12,686 nucleotides of DNA from Bacteroidota bacterium. GTDB lineage: Bacteria > Bacteroidota > Bacteroidia > Bacteroidales > VadinHA17. Each line of letters opens with the position of its first letter. Position 1 is the first letter of the stretch. Made by a program: the position numbers and the translations under genes. The stretch spans positions 1 through 12,686 of the forward strand of contig JAKLFN010000038.1 in NCBI GenBank assembly GCA_022711195.1, read 5' to 3'. Shown piece by piece: positions 1-6,692 of this stretch. The notes under the pieces were generated by a model, which saw only the letters and a list, made by a program, of their open reading frames with translations, did no database searches and was not told the origin of the DNA.

Positions 1-30
1 AAAATACTTATTAGTGATTGAATAGATAAA

Positions 31-167
31 AGAGGCTGTATCAAAAGGAAGATCCATTAACCGCAAAGGGCTCAAAGCATTAAATCCAAAGATCGCAAAG
101 AACTAAGATACTGCAATTTACCTTTGTTTGCTTTGCTATGACTTTGCGTACTTTGCGGTTAATGGAT
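31..167. repeat. Intergenic inverted-repeat element upstream of xylA
   Basis: A perfect 17-bp inverted repeat brackets this stretch: ATCCATTAACCGCAAAG at 52-68 and CTTTGCGGTTAATGGAT at 151-167. The interior is full of short GCAAAG / CTTTGC words (for example at 95-100, 131-135, 142-147), so the whole 116 bp can fold imperfectly. Just outside, at 31-46, lies AGAGGCTGTATCAAAA, which looks like the end of a known style of Bacteroidota intergenic repeat; a matching right end is not seen. I infer a REP- or MITE-like non-coding repeat. Because it covers 128-167, the N-terminal extension of the xylose isomerase reading frame that starts at 128 is almost certainly not translated. Confidence 0.7.
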
Positions 168-199
168 TTTTATTAAACAATAATTTTAAATTTAAAGAT

Positions 200-1522
200 A
201 TGATTTACAAAGGCAAAAAAGAATTCTATCCCGGTATCGGGAAGATCAGTTATGAAGGCCCTAAATCAAAAAATCCACTTGCCTTCAGGTGGTATAATCC
301 TGAACAGCTCGTTGCAGGCAAAAAGATGAAAGATCATCTTCGTTTTGCAATAGCATACTGGCATTCTTTCTGCGGAGACGGGTCTGATCCGTTTGGTGAT
401 GCTACCCATGCTTTCCCATGGAAGAACCTTAAGATTGATGAAAAAGTAAGCCAGAGGCTCGATGCGGCATTTGAATTCATAACCAAGATCGGCGCTCCAT
501 ATTATTGTTTTCACGATGTGGATGTTGTAGGCAGCGACGGCTCTGTCTTCGACATTGAAAAACGGCTCGGCAAGTTTGTCCCGGTAATGAAAAATCTGCA
601 GAAACAAACAGGTGTAAAGCTTCTCTGGGGAACGGCAAATCTTTTTTCAAATCCCCGTTATATGAATGGAGCGGCAACAAACCCCGATTTTGCAGTTGTT
701 GCCAATGCGGGCGCACAGCTGAAAAATGCGATAGACGCCACTATAGCCCTTGGAGGTGAGAATTATGTTTTCTGGGGTGGCAGGGAAGGATATATGAGCC
801 TTCACAATACAGATATGAAAAGAGAGCTTGATCACATGGCTATGATGCTTACTATGGCTCGTGATTATGGCCGTAAGAATGGTTTCAAGGGAACATTCCT
901 TATTGAACCGAAACCCATGGAGCCTTCGAAGCATCAGTACGATTATGATGCAGCCACAGTGGTCGGCTTCTTACGCCATTATGGTCTTGAAAAGGACTTT
1001 AAGCTTAATGTGGAAGTCAATCATGCAACACTTGCCGGCCATTCCTTTGCGCACGATCTTCAGGTGGCTGCAGATGCAGGATTGCTGGGTAGTATTGATG
1101 CCAACAAAGGTGATTATCAGAACGGTTGGGATACAGATGAGTTCCCCACAAACGTTTATGAAATTACTGAGGCTATGATGGTTATCCTCAGGGCCGGTGG
1201 TTTCAAAACCGGAGGTATCAATTTTGATGCTAAGATCCGTAGAAATTCAACTGACAATGAGGATATCTTTATAGCCCATATCAGTGGTATGGACACATTC
1301 GCCAGGGCATTGGTGATCGCTGATAAAGTACTGAAGGAGAGTGATTACCTTGCGATACGAAAAAAACGTTATGGGTCGTTTGATAAAGGTCCCGGAAAAG
1401 ATTTCGAAAAAGGAAAGCTTACGCTGAAACAGCTTCATGATATAGCTAAGAAAGGTAGTGAACCGAAAACTATCAGCGGCAAACAGGAACTCCTTGAGCA
1501 ACTCATAAACATGTATATTTAA
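200..1522 (+). CDS. xylA: Xylose isomerase
   Basis: Interconverts D-xylose and D-xylulose in the cytoplasm, the first step of the bacterial isomerase route of xylose use; it also isomerises glucose to fructose. The frame stays open from 128, but ATG at 200 gives the usual family N-terminus ([16 protein letters not shown]) and 440 residues, the normal length for the E. coli-like class II enzyme; the upstream part is inside a repeat. Visible catalytic residues are H105 and D108 in CFHDVDVV. The two-metal site is complete: E236 (LIEPKP), E272 and H275 (VEVNHA), D300, D311 and D313 (DTDEFP), D343 (NFDAK). No xylulokinase, transporter or xylose regulator lies in the window, so the gene is isolated from its usual partners. 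The next gene, a DUF302 protein, begins 10 nt after the stop and may be co-transcribed. Confidence 0.97.
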   Translation: MIYKGKKEFYPGIGKISYEGPKSKNPLAFRWYNPEQLVAGKKMKDHLRFAIAYWHSFCGDGSDPFGDATHAFPWKNLKIDEKVSQRLDAAFEFITKIGAPYYCFHDVDVVGSDGSVFDIEKRLGKFVPVMKNLQKQTGVKLLWGTANLFSNPRYMNGAATNPDFAVVANAGAQLKNAIDATIALGGENYVFWGGREGYMSLHNTDMKRELDHMAMMLTMARDYGRKNGFKGTFLIEPKPMEPSKHQYDYDAATVVGFLRHYGLEKDFKLNVEVNHATLAGHSFAHDLQVAADAGLLGSIDANKGDYQNGWDTDEFPTNVYEITEAMMVILRAGGFKTGGINFDAKIRRNSTDNEDIFIAHISGMDTFARALVIADKVLKESDYLAIRKKRYGSFDKGPGKDFEKGKLTLKQLHDIAKKGSEPKTISGKQELLEQLINMYI

Positions 1523-1532
1523 TTATTCTGAA

Positions 1533-1934
1533 ATGAATAAGAACAAAATGGTTGTCGAGAAGGTCAGCAAGTCCGGATTCGATAAAACGGTCGAACTGAT
1601 AATCAGTGAGGCTGAAAGAAGAGAGTGGAAGGTACCAGCGGTACATGACCTGCAGCTCTCACTGGCAAAATCGGGAAAAAGTGTGAAACCGGTAAAAGTT
1701 ATCGAGATCTGTAAACCTCAATATTCAGGTAAGATGCTTGAACTTAACGATGAAAGGATCATGTCGGTAATGATGCCCTGCCGGATATCGGTATACGTCA
1801 AGGATGACGGACTGACTTACCTGGCATTGATCAAAGGAGATGCATTGGCTGACGGTCAAAAACCAGCTGTTGCTGATGCGATGAAGGCAGCCTCCGATGA
1901 GACATTTGAAATTGTGCAAACAGTCACTGACTGA
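1533..1934 (+). CDS. DUF302 family protein
   Basis: A 133-residue cytoplasmic protein with the full DUF302 fold signature: VHDLQ near residue 37, KVIEICKP at 55-62 and MSVMMPCRISVYVKDDG at 78-93. The family's two conserved cysteines are present (C60 and C83), as is the H38 of the HDLQ motif. The biochemical role of DUF302 proteins is unknown; the family often sits near sulfur, thiol or metal-stress genes, which fits the neighbourhood here better than xylose metabolism does. No signal peptide or membrane segment is visible. ATG at 1548 (M6) is an alternative start that would leave the domain intact; there is no strong Shine-Dalgarno for either. It ends 9 nt before the convergent zinc-ribbon gene. 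Confidence 0.88.
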   Translation: MNKNKMVVEKVSKSGFDKTVELIISEAERREWKVPAVHDLQLSLAKSGKSVKPVKVIEICKPQYSGKMLELNDERIMSVMMPCRISVYVKDDGLTYLALIKGDALADGQKPAVADAMKAASDETFEIVQTVTD

Positions 1935-1943
1935 GCCGGAAGG

Positions 1944-2375
1944 TCAGCTCAACATTTTAATGATGGATTCCCTTTCTTTTTCCGAGAGGGAATCCATCTC
2001 ATTTAAAGCCTGTCTTATCTTGTTCTTGAAATTCCAGCAGGTCATCTGTCGCAGGGAAAGTTTCCTGGCGAATTCATAGGTTGAGATTTCCTCTCTTCCC
2101 CTGCATACATTCCAGGCTATGAAAAATGCTTTGTGGAGCGGGAATTTGCAGTTATGGAATATGGTACCCGAGGTGGCTGATTCCTCGGTCTTACATTTTG
2201 TGCATCGTCGTGAGTAAGGTGTCTTCCCCTTGCAGTAATTTGTGTTTCCACACTTCCTGCATCTGAAACCTTCCTTCCACTTAGTCTCTGCAAGGAAATG
2301 CAGGCATTTATCATCGTTACTGAACATTTCTTCCAGTTCCGAGGCCTCAGGATCAGATTTGAAAATTCGACTCAT
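1944..2375 (-). CDS. Stand-alone IS1595-type zinc-ribbon protein (transposase N-domain only)
   Basis: A 143-residue protein that matches only the N-terminal part of IS1595-family transposases. It has a zinc ribbon with two CxxC knuckles (C39/C42 in FRCRKCG, C58/C61 in RRCTKCK), then the family hallmark SATSGTIFHNCKFPLHKAFF and a helical region ending in ISTYEFARKLSLRQMTCWNFKNKIRQAL. The DDE nuclease domain that should follow is absent: the frame closes with TGA at 1944-1946, and downstream on this strand lies the DUF302 gene. No terminal inverted repeats of an insertion sequence are seen. It is either a decayed element or a domesticated DNA-binding protein; the smooth open frame and good motifs favour an intact small gene. 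The frame can be extended to a TTG at 2396, but a -7-like TAACTTTG (2394-2401, minus strand) overlaps that start, so I prefer ATG at 2375. Confidence 0.7.
   Translation of the reverse strand: MSRIFKSDPEASELEEMFSNDDKCLHFLAETKWKEGFRCRKCGNTNYCKGKTPYSRRCTKCKTEESATSGTIFHNCKFPLHKAFFIAWNVCRGREEISTYEFARKLSLRQMTCWNFKNKIRQALNEMDSLSEKERESIIKMLS
1962..1998. other. Strong 12-bp hairpin inside the 3' end of the zinc-ribbon gene
   Basis: GATGGATTCCCT (1962-1973) and AGGGAATCCATC (1987-1998) are perfect reverse complements. A G-U and two further pairs (1974-1976 with 1984-1986) extend the stem to about 15 pairs with a 7-nt loop. It lies 28 nt past the DUF302 stop, so on the plus strand it is placed like a terminator for the xylA transcript, yet no T-tract follows it on either strand. 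It also codes for residues near the C-terminus of the minus-strand protein (MDSLSEKERES). Confidence 0.6.
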
Positions 2376-2443
2376 TTCCGGGATTATACTCCACAAAGTT
2401 AATTAAATTTTCGGGTGATAATAAAAAGATTTAAGTGATACTA

Positions 2444-2473
2444 TTGCGATTTAATATTTTCGTCGTATCTTTG
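2444..2473 (+). promoter_or_regulatory. Bacteroidota-type promoter of the methyltransferase-peptide-rSAM operon
   Basis: TTG at 2444-2446, exactly 19 bp, then TATCTTTG at 2466-2473: an exact fit to the Bacteroidota primary sigma factor consensus (-33 TTG, -7 TAnnTTTG). The predicted transcript starts around 2479, only about 10 nt before the ATG at 2490. The region in front of it (2397-2443) is AT-rich and has no other clear site. Confidence 0.75.
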
Positions 2474-2489
2474 CACAATATTAACAGGT

Positions 2490-3140
2490 ATGGAACTCAA
2501 GGAAATAAACAAGAGGTATACAGAACTGGCAGAAAGCAGTTGTTGTCTGTCGTGCGGAGGGGCGATTAATTACTCTGATCCCCGCAACGGAGAAACCTGT
2601 GTAGATCTTGGAAGCGGCAGAGGGACTGATGTTCTCAGGCTGGCTGATATCGTGGGTGAGGAGGGCTTCGTTTACGGCATCGATATCTCCGACGGGATGC
2701 TCAGAAAAGCCAACAATACAGCTGAAAGACTTGGTGTTAATAATGTAAAATTCATCCAGTCAACACTTGAAAAAATAGAACTTGAGAACAACATAGCCGA
2801 CCTTGTTATCTCAAACTGCACAATAAACCATTCTGAAGATAAGGAAGCTGTATGGAACGAAATTTACAGGATACTTAAGAAAGGAGGACGTTTTGTTGTC
2901 AGCGATATATATTCAACAGAAACTGTACCGGATGAATACAGAAATGATCCTGTGGCTGTCTCAGAATGCTGGGCTGGCGCTGTAACCCGTGACAGGTATC
3001 TGCTTCAACTCGAAAAAGCGGGATTTGAAAAAATCACGATCATCGAGGAGTCTGAACCTTATACAAAAGGACAGATCAAAGTTGCAAGCTGGACCGTTTC
3101 CGGGAAAAAACCGGGATGCAAGGGCGCCTGCAGGAATTAA
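2490..3140 (+). CDS. ArsM-like SAM-dependent methyltransferase
   Basis: A 216-residue class I methyltransferase. Motif I is DLGSGRGTDVL (39-49), the acidic end of strand 2 is GIDIS (63-67), and the post-motif region ISNCTINHSEDKEAVWNEIYRILKKGGRFVVSDI (starting at 107) closely resembles arsenite methyltransferase ArsM. Two cysteines lie where ArsM binds arsenite: C110 (SNC) and C160 (SEC before WAGA). The usual N-terminal ArsM segment with its Cys is missing; instead there is a tight cluster CCLSCGG (C18, C19, C22), and a second pair at the C-terminus (C210, C214 in GCKGAC). Eight cysteines in 216 residues is unusual for a plain small-molecule methyltransferase. It is the first gene of the operon, 37 nt before the peptide gene. 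Arsenite methylation is possible; methylation or metalloid loading of the neighbouring Cys peptide is an inference from context. Confidence 0.85.
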   Translation: MELKEINKRYTELAESSCCLSCGGAINYSDPRNGETCVDLGSGRGTDVLRLADIVGEEGFVYGIDISDGMLRKANNTAERLGVNNVKFIQSTLEKIELENNIADLVISNCTINHSEDKEAVWNEIYRILKKGGRFVVSDIYSTETVPDEYRNDPVAVSECWAGAVTRDRYLLQLEKAGFEKITIIEESEPYTKGQIKVASWTVSGKKPGCKGACRN

Positions 3141-3177
3141 TTATTAAAAGTATCAAATCATACTAATAATAAAAGAA

Positions 3178-3276
3178 ATGAAAAGCGTAATCAGAAAGAA
3201 GGAATCAGTTTCAACAACAAAAACCGCACAGTGTTGTGCAAAAACATCAAAAACAGTGGCTGGCTGCCACGACTGA
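3178..3276 (+). CDS. Putative RiPP precursor peptide with CC and GC motifs (32 aa)
   Basis: A small frame, ATG 3178 to TGA 3274-3276, too short for routine gene calling. It encodes 32 residues: a basic, Ser/Thr-rich leader MKSVIRKKESVSTTK (1-15), then a C-terminal part TAQCCAKTSKTVAGCHD (16-32). Cysteines are C19, C20 and C30. The C-terminal half has an internal near-repeat of 10-residue period, KTAQCC (15-20) and KTVAGC (25-30), suggesting two modification units. It lies 37 nt after the methyltransferase and its stop is 4 nt before the preferred GTG start of the radical SAM/SPASM gene, the usual arrangement of a precursor peptide and its maturase. A purine-rich stretch precedes the ATG. I do not recognise the peptide family. 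Its length, position and Cys pattern support a real precursor, but codon statistics on 32 codons cannot prove it. Confidence 0.65.
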   Translation: MKSVIRKKESVSTTKTAQCCAKTSKTVAGCHD

Positions 3277-3280
3277 TAAA

Positions 3281-4615
3281 GTGTACTGGTCGAAGTACAA
3301 TATTCTTTCGCATGTCCGCGATTCAGAGAATTCTTTTATTCTCAATCCGCTGACAGGTAACGCAGATATCCTTGATCCGCAGGAAGCAGCCCTGGCTGCA
3401 AAGCTGCAAAAGGGCGAAAGTATTGAGGATATTATTTTCCTTGATGATTTGAAATCAAAAGGCTATCTCGCTGATGAAAATCAGGAGAAAAAGCTCTTCC
3501 GTTCAAAATATCTCGATTTTTCTGAGAGCCGCGAAACAGACGAAATTCAGATATTCTTCGTTACAAACTACAGCTGTAATTTTGCATGTTCATATTGCTA
3601 CCAGGACGAGTATGTTTTGCCCGGGAAAGAACTCACCAGGGATGTGGCGGATGCATTCTTTGATTATATTAATAATGAATTCGCAGGCAGGCGTAAGTAT
3701 CTGACTCTGTTCGGCGGAGAGCCGCTTCTACCCTCATCGAGGCAGAGAGAGATCATCGGATACATCATCGACAAGGCAAATGGTGCAGGCCTTGATCTCT
3801 GTTTCGTGACTAATGGCTATTCTCTCGAAGAATATATCCCCCTGTTGGCAAAGGGAAAGATCCGTGAGGTGCAGGTAACACTTGACGGTACAAAGGGTGT
3901 TCATGACCACCGTCGTTTTCTGAAAGGAGGAGAAGGAACTTTTATTAAGATTGTGAATGGCGTGGATGCAGCACTGAGTTACGGCATTCCTGTAAACCTC
4001 CGGATGGTGGCCGACAAGGGTAATATAAATGATCTTCCGGCACTGGCTGCCTTTGCCATTGAAAGAGGCTGGACGAGCAATCCATTGTTTAAAACACAGA
4101 TCGGACGAAATTATGAACTGCACCACTGCTCATCAGACCCTGACCTTCTTTTAAGCAGAGTATCCCTTTATGAAGAGATTTACGAACTTATTAAGAAATA
4201 CCCATACATAACTGAATTTCACAAGCCAGCATATTCTGTAGCTAAATTTTTGTCGGAGAACGGGTCATTGCCTGATCCGTTATTCGATTCTTGTCCTGCC
4301 TGCAAGACAGAATGGGCTTTTGATTATACAGGAAATATCTATTCCTGTACTGCGACGGTAGGCAAGGATGGAGAATCGCTCGGAACATTTTATCCTGTCG
4401 TAAATAAAAGAGATGAAATAATATCAGGGTGGCAGGAGAGAGATGTGACTGCAATTTCTAAATGCCGTGATTGCCCTGTACAGCTCGCCTGCGGAGGGGG
4501 ATGCGGCTCTGTGGCAAAAAACAGATCAGGCGACATTTGTTCGCCCGATTGCAGACCGGTTAACGAGCTCCTGGGACTCGGTTTTGCAGCATACTTTGGG
4601 AGTAGTAAAAAATAA
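3281..4615 (+). CDS. Radical SAM/SPASM peptide-modifying enzyme
   Basis: A 444-residue enzyme of the SPASM branch that modifies ribosomal peptides or proteins. The N-terminal 80 residues (YWSKYNILSHVRDSENSFIL onward) form the small domain typical of peptide maturases and likely recognise the leader. The radical SAM core has the [4Fe-4S] motif CNFACSYC (C99, C103, C106) and the SAM-binding GGEP (145-148). The C-terminal SPASM domain carries nine cysteines for two auxiliary clusters: C338, C341, C356, C395, C398, C404, C408 (in CGGGCGS), C420 and C424. GTG at 3281 is chosen because it gives the family-typical beginning and follows the peptide stop by 4 nt; the frame also extends to a GTG at 3236 that overlaps the peptide gene. 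There is no nearby ATG. The precise reaction (thioether, cyclophane, epimerisation or other) cannot be read from the sequence. Confidence 0.9.
   Translation: MYWSKYNILSHVRDSENSFILNPLTGNADILDPQEAALAAKLQKGESIEDIIFLDDLKSKGYLADENQEKKLFRSKYLDFSESRETDEIQIFFVTNYSCNFACSYCYQDEYVLPGKELTRDVADAFFDYINNEFAGRRKYLTLFGGEPLLPSSRQREIIGYIIDKANGAGLDLCFVTNGYSLEEYIPLLAKGKIREVQVTLDGTKGVHDHRRFLKGGEGTFIKIVNGVDAALSYGIPVNLRMVADKGNINDLPALAAFAIERGWTSNPLFKTQIGRNYELHHCSSDPDLLLSRVSLYEEIYELIKKYPYITEFHKPAYSVAKFLSENGSLPDPLFDSCPACKTEWAFDYTGNIYSCTATVGKDGESLGTFYPVVNKRDEIISGWQERDVTAISKCRDCPVQLACGGGCGSVAKNRSGDICSPDCRPVNELLGLGFAAYFGSSKK
3282..3299 (+). promoter_or_regulatory. Hairpin over the rSAM start codon
   Basis: TGTACT (3282-3287) pairs with AGTACA (3294-3299) around a 6-nt loop GGTCGA. 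It includes the last two bases of the proposed GTG start. A ribosome ending translation of the peptide at 3276 would be positioned to open it, which would couple maturase to peptide synthesis. The stem is short (6 bp) and could be chance. Confidence 0.3.
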
Positions 4616-4636
4616 TTTAATTAAGATCAGGTTAAA

Positions 4637-5905
4637 ATGAAAGAGATCAATGCATCGGATTTTGAGAAAGAAGTACTAAAAGGAGGTAAAGTAATTCTTG
4701 ACTTCTATTCAACTGAGTGTCCGCCGTGTGAGGCTCTTGCTTCAAAATTTGAAGATCTTTCAGGTCTCTATGGAAGTGATATAAGTTTCATGAAGATATA
4801 CAGGCAGGGGAACAGGGAGCTGGCTGAAAAGCTGGGAGTGAAGTCTTCACCCACACTTCTCTTTTTCGATAATGGAAATGAGATTGCCGGACGCCTTAGC
4901 GGAGGTATAAAAAAAAGCGAAATTATAGCCAGGCTCGATTCGATGCTTCCTGTAAAAAGGATTGAAGAGATAAAATCAGGGATAAAACGGACAGTATCGG
5001 ATTTTGATGTGATTATCCTCGGCGCCGGACCCGGTGGTCTTACTGCGGGTCTTTACCTGTGCCAGTCCAAAATCAATACGGTATTGATTGACATTTCGCT
5101 GCCGGGCGGTCATGTGTCGACCACACATGAGGTCTCAAATTACCCGGGATTCATCGATCCCCAGCCTGGATACATGCTCTCGCATAATATGAGCGAGCAG
5201 ACTAAGCTTTGCGGGACGGTATACAAGGTTGCTGTAGACATTACCAGTGTCGACCTCCTCAAAAAAGAGGTAGTAGTTGATGAATTTGAAACCGTAAGGG
5301 CAAAAAAGATAATAATTGCGACAGGCACAACCCCTAATCTTACAGGTGCTCCTGGCGAAAAGGAGTTAAAAGGGAATGGCATTTCATACTGTGCAACGTG
5401 TGATGCAAAATATTATGAAGGCAAAGATGTGGTGGTCATAGGCGGCGGTAACTCTGCTGTTGAAGAATCGGAATATATAACGAGGTTTGCGAAAAGTCTG
5501 ACGATGGTTCACCAGTTCGATAAACTCACTGCCAATAAGCAGGCCCAGGAAAAGATATTCAATAATCCAAAAGTGAGTATACTTTTCGAAAGTGAACCGA
5601 GGTCGTTCACAAGAGAAGGCGATAAGATAATCACAGCAGTTGAAGATCTGAAGACACACATTTTAAGGAAGCTGGTAAGTGATGGTGTCTTCATTTTCAT
5701 CGGATTCAGGCCTAACCTCGGGATGATAAAGGAGAAGCTGGAGCTCGATCAGTGGGGTTACATAAAGACCAATGACGACATGCAAACAAGCATACCGGGT
5801 GTTTATGCGGTAGGTGATGTGATAAGCAAGAAATATCGCCAGATAACCACTGCAGTTTCAGACGGAACAATAGCCGCGATGGCTATTGCAAAGGATCTTG
5901 ATTAA
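4637..5905 (+). CDS. Thioredoxin-thioredoxin reductase fusion protein
   Basis: A 422-residue two-domain flavoprotein. Residues 1-105 are a thioredoxin fold with active site ECPPC (C28, C31) instead of the usual WCGPC, and the cis-Pro segment SSPTLLFF. Residues 122-422 are a TrxB-type reductase: FAD-binding GAGPGG (129-134), redox centre CATC (C252, C255), second nucleotide motif GGGNSAVEE (269-277) and the FAD-closing AVGDVISKKYRQITTA (391-406). A complete electron-delivery chain is thus in one chain, with thioredoxin at the N-terminus, the opposite order to the well-known mycobacterial C-terminal fusion. The NADPH-specificity motif HRRDxxR of E. coli TrxB is replaced by HQFDKLT (292-298), so the usual arginines for the 2'-phosphate are missing. 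It lies 21 nt after the rSAM gene in the same operon and probably reduces thiols of the peptide, the methyltransferase or the maturase. Confidence 0.93.
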   Translation: MKEINASDFEKEVLKGGKVILDFYSTECPPCEALASKFEDLSGLYGSDISFMKIYRQGNRELAEKLGVKSSPTLLFFDNGNEIAGRLSGGIKKSEIIARLDSMLPVKRIEEIKSGIKRTVSDFDVIILGAGPGGLTAGLYLCQSKINTVLIDISLPGGHVSTTHEVSNYPGFIDPQPGYMLSHNMSEQTKLCGTVYKVAVDITSVDLLKKEVVVDEFETVRAKKIIIATGTTPNLTGAPGEKELKGNGISYCATCDAKYYEGKDVVVIGGGNSAVEESEYITRFAKSLTMVHQFDKLTANKQAQEKIFNNPKVSILFESEPRSFTREGDKIITAVEDLKTHILRKLVSDGVFIFIGFRPNLGMIKEKLELDQWGYIKTNDDMQTSIPGVYAVGDVISKKYRQITTAVSDGTIAAMAIAKDLD

Positions 5906-6285
5906 TTATGGCTGCACTGGTGGCCATGCTGGTGATGTTCCTCGTGCTGATGACAACTGCTTCCGCTGTCGTGGATCTCTCCGGATAAATAGAGTTTCAC
6001 TACCTGATCTGCATCGCCTTCACAGCCTCTGACTACTTTTATTCCATTGCTGTTCAATATGTTAATGGCGCCGGCTCCGATTCCACCTGCGAGCATAACG
6101 GAAACACCGTCGGAAGCGAGGATTCCGGCAATATCTGATTTACAGCCACAGCCTTGCGGTGACTGAACCTTTTTTGTTTCTGTAATCTCACTATTGTCAG
6201 ATACGGTAAATACCGTGTAAGATTCACAATGACCAAAATGACTGTCTATCTGGTTTGTTGATGTTGTGGGTACTGCAATTTTCAT
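5902..6285 (-). CDS. NifX/NafY-like (dinitrogenase Fe-Mo cofactor family) protein with His-rich tail
   Basis: A 127-residue cytoplasmic protein. Residues 1-105 are the RNase H-like fold that binds metal clusters in NifX, NafY and the NifB C-terminus, with the hallmark start MKIAVPT, the DSHFGHC segment (14-20) and the glycine-rich GGIGAGA (67-73). Cysteines C20, C46, C48 and C88 are possible metal ligands. The tail (111-127) has seven histidines and two cysteines in 17 residues (for example HQHEEHHQHGHQ), an evident metal-binding add-on. No nitrogenase gene is near; stand-alone members of this family are usually linked to iron-sulfur or other metal handling. It is the last gene of the DUF134-OsmC-NifX operon, 2 nt from OsmC, and its end overlaps the convergent Trx/TrxR gene by 4 bp. 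Confidence 0.9.
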   Translation of the reverse strand: MKIAVPTTSTNQIDSHFGHCESYTVFTVSDNSEITETKKVQSPQGCGCKSDIAGILASDGVSVMLAGGIGAGAINILNSNGIKVVRGCEGDADQVVKLYLSGEIHDSGSSCHQHEEHHQHGHQCSHN

Positions 6286-6287
6286 AT

Positions 6288-6677
6288 TCAGATCTTTGAA
6301 GTTATTATTTCAAATTTTGGAGGATTGGCTATGCTCTTTTTTACTTTGCAGAGTTCTGCAACGTGAATCAATGAATCTTTATATTTCTCAGGAAAGTCGG
6401 CAGGCAGCTTTATATCGAGCCTGATATTTACCGGAAGGCCTGTCTGTTCATTCCATTCATGGCTCTGGATGATCTTTATATTTTCCGTTGGTATTCCGCG
6501 GTTATCGCAGAATGATTTTACATATATGCCTGCGCATGTGCCTATCGAAGCCAGGAACAGATCGTATGGTGCCGGGGCACTGTTACCTCCTCCGTTATCG
6601 AGAGGCTGATCGGTTCTGATAATATGTCCGTGTGAATGAGCTGTCACAACTTTACCACCATCAAAAGTAATTTCCAT
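6288..6677 (-). CDS. OsmC family protein
   Basis: A 129-residue OsmC/Ohr-superfamily protein. Signature parts are the N-terminal beta region, APAPYDLFLASIGTCAGIYV (35-54) with C48, and HVAELCKVKKSI (105-116) with C110; these two cysteines are the family's redox pair for hydroperoxide or related thiol chemistry. C57 is extra. The sequence is closer to the YhfA-like/general OsmC group than to Ohr, so organic hydroperoxide reduction is not assured; a role with sulfane sulfur or thiol adducts is equally possible. It sits between DUF134 (15 nt upstream) and the NifX-like gene (2 nt downstream), clearly one transcription unit. Confidence 0.9.
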   Translation of the reverse strand: MEITFDGGKVVTAHSHGHIIRTDQPLDNGGGNSAPAPYDLFLASIGTCAGIYVKSFCDNRGIPTENIKIIQSHEWNEQTGLPVNIRLDIKLPADFPEKYKDSLIHVAELCKVKKSIANPPKFEIITSKI

Positions 6678-6692
6678 TAATTTGTTTATTAA

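Noticed and set aside
128..199. Extending xylose isomerase to the upstream start at 128
   Set aside because: The added 24 residues lie in the inverted repeat and match no family N-terminus; ATG at 200 gives the usual beginning.
2397..2443. Divergent promoter or riboswitch between the zinc-ribbon gene and the methyltransferase
   Set aside because: Only a -7-like element at 2394-2401 is visible, with no -33 partner, and no conserved riboswitch structure is recognisable.
3236..3280. GTG at 3236 as the start of the radical SAM gene
   Set aside because: It would overlap the peptide frame by 41 nt and add 15 residues unlike the family beginning; GTG 3281 fits both sequence and spacing.
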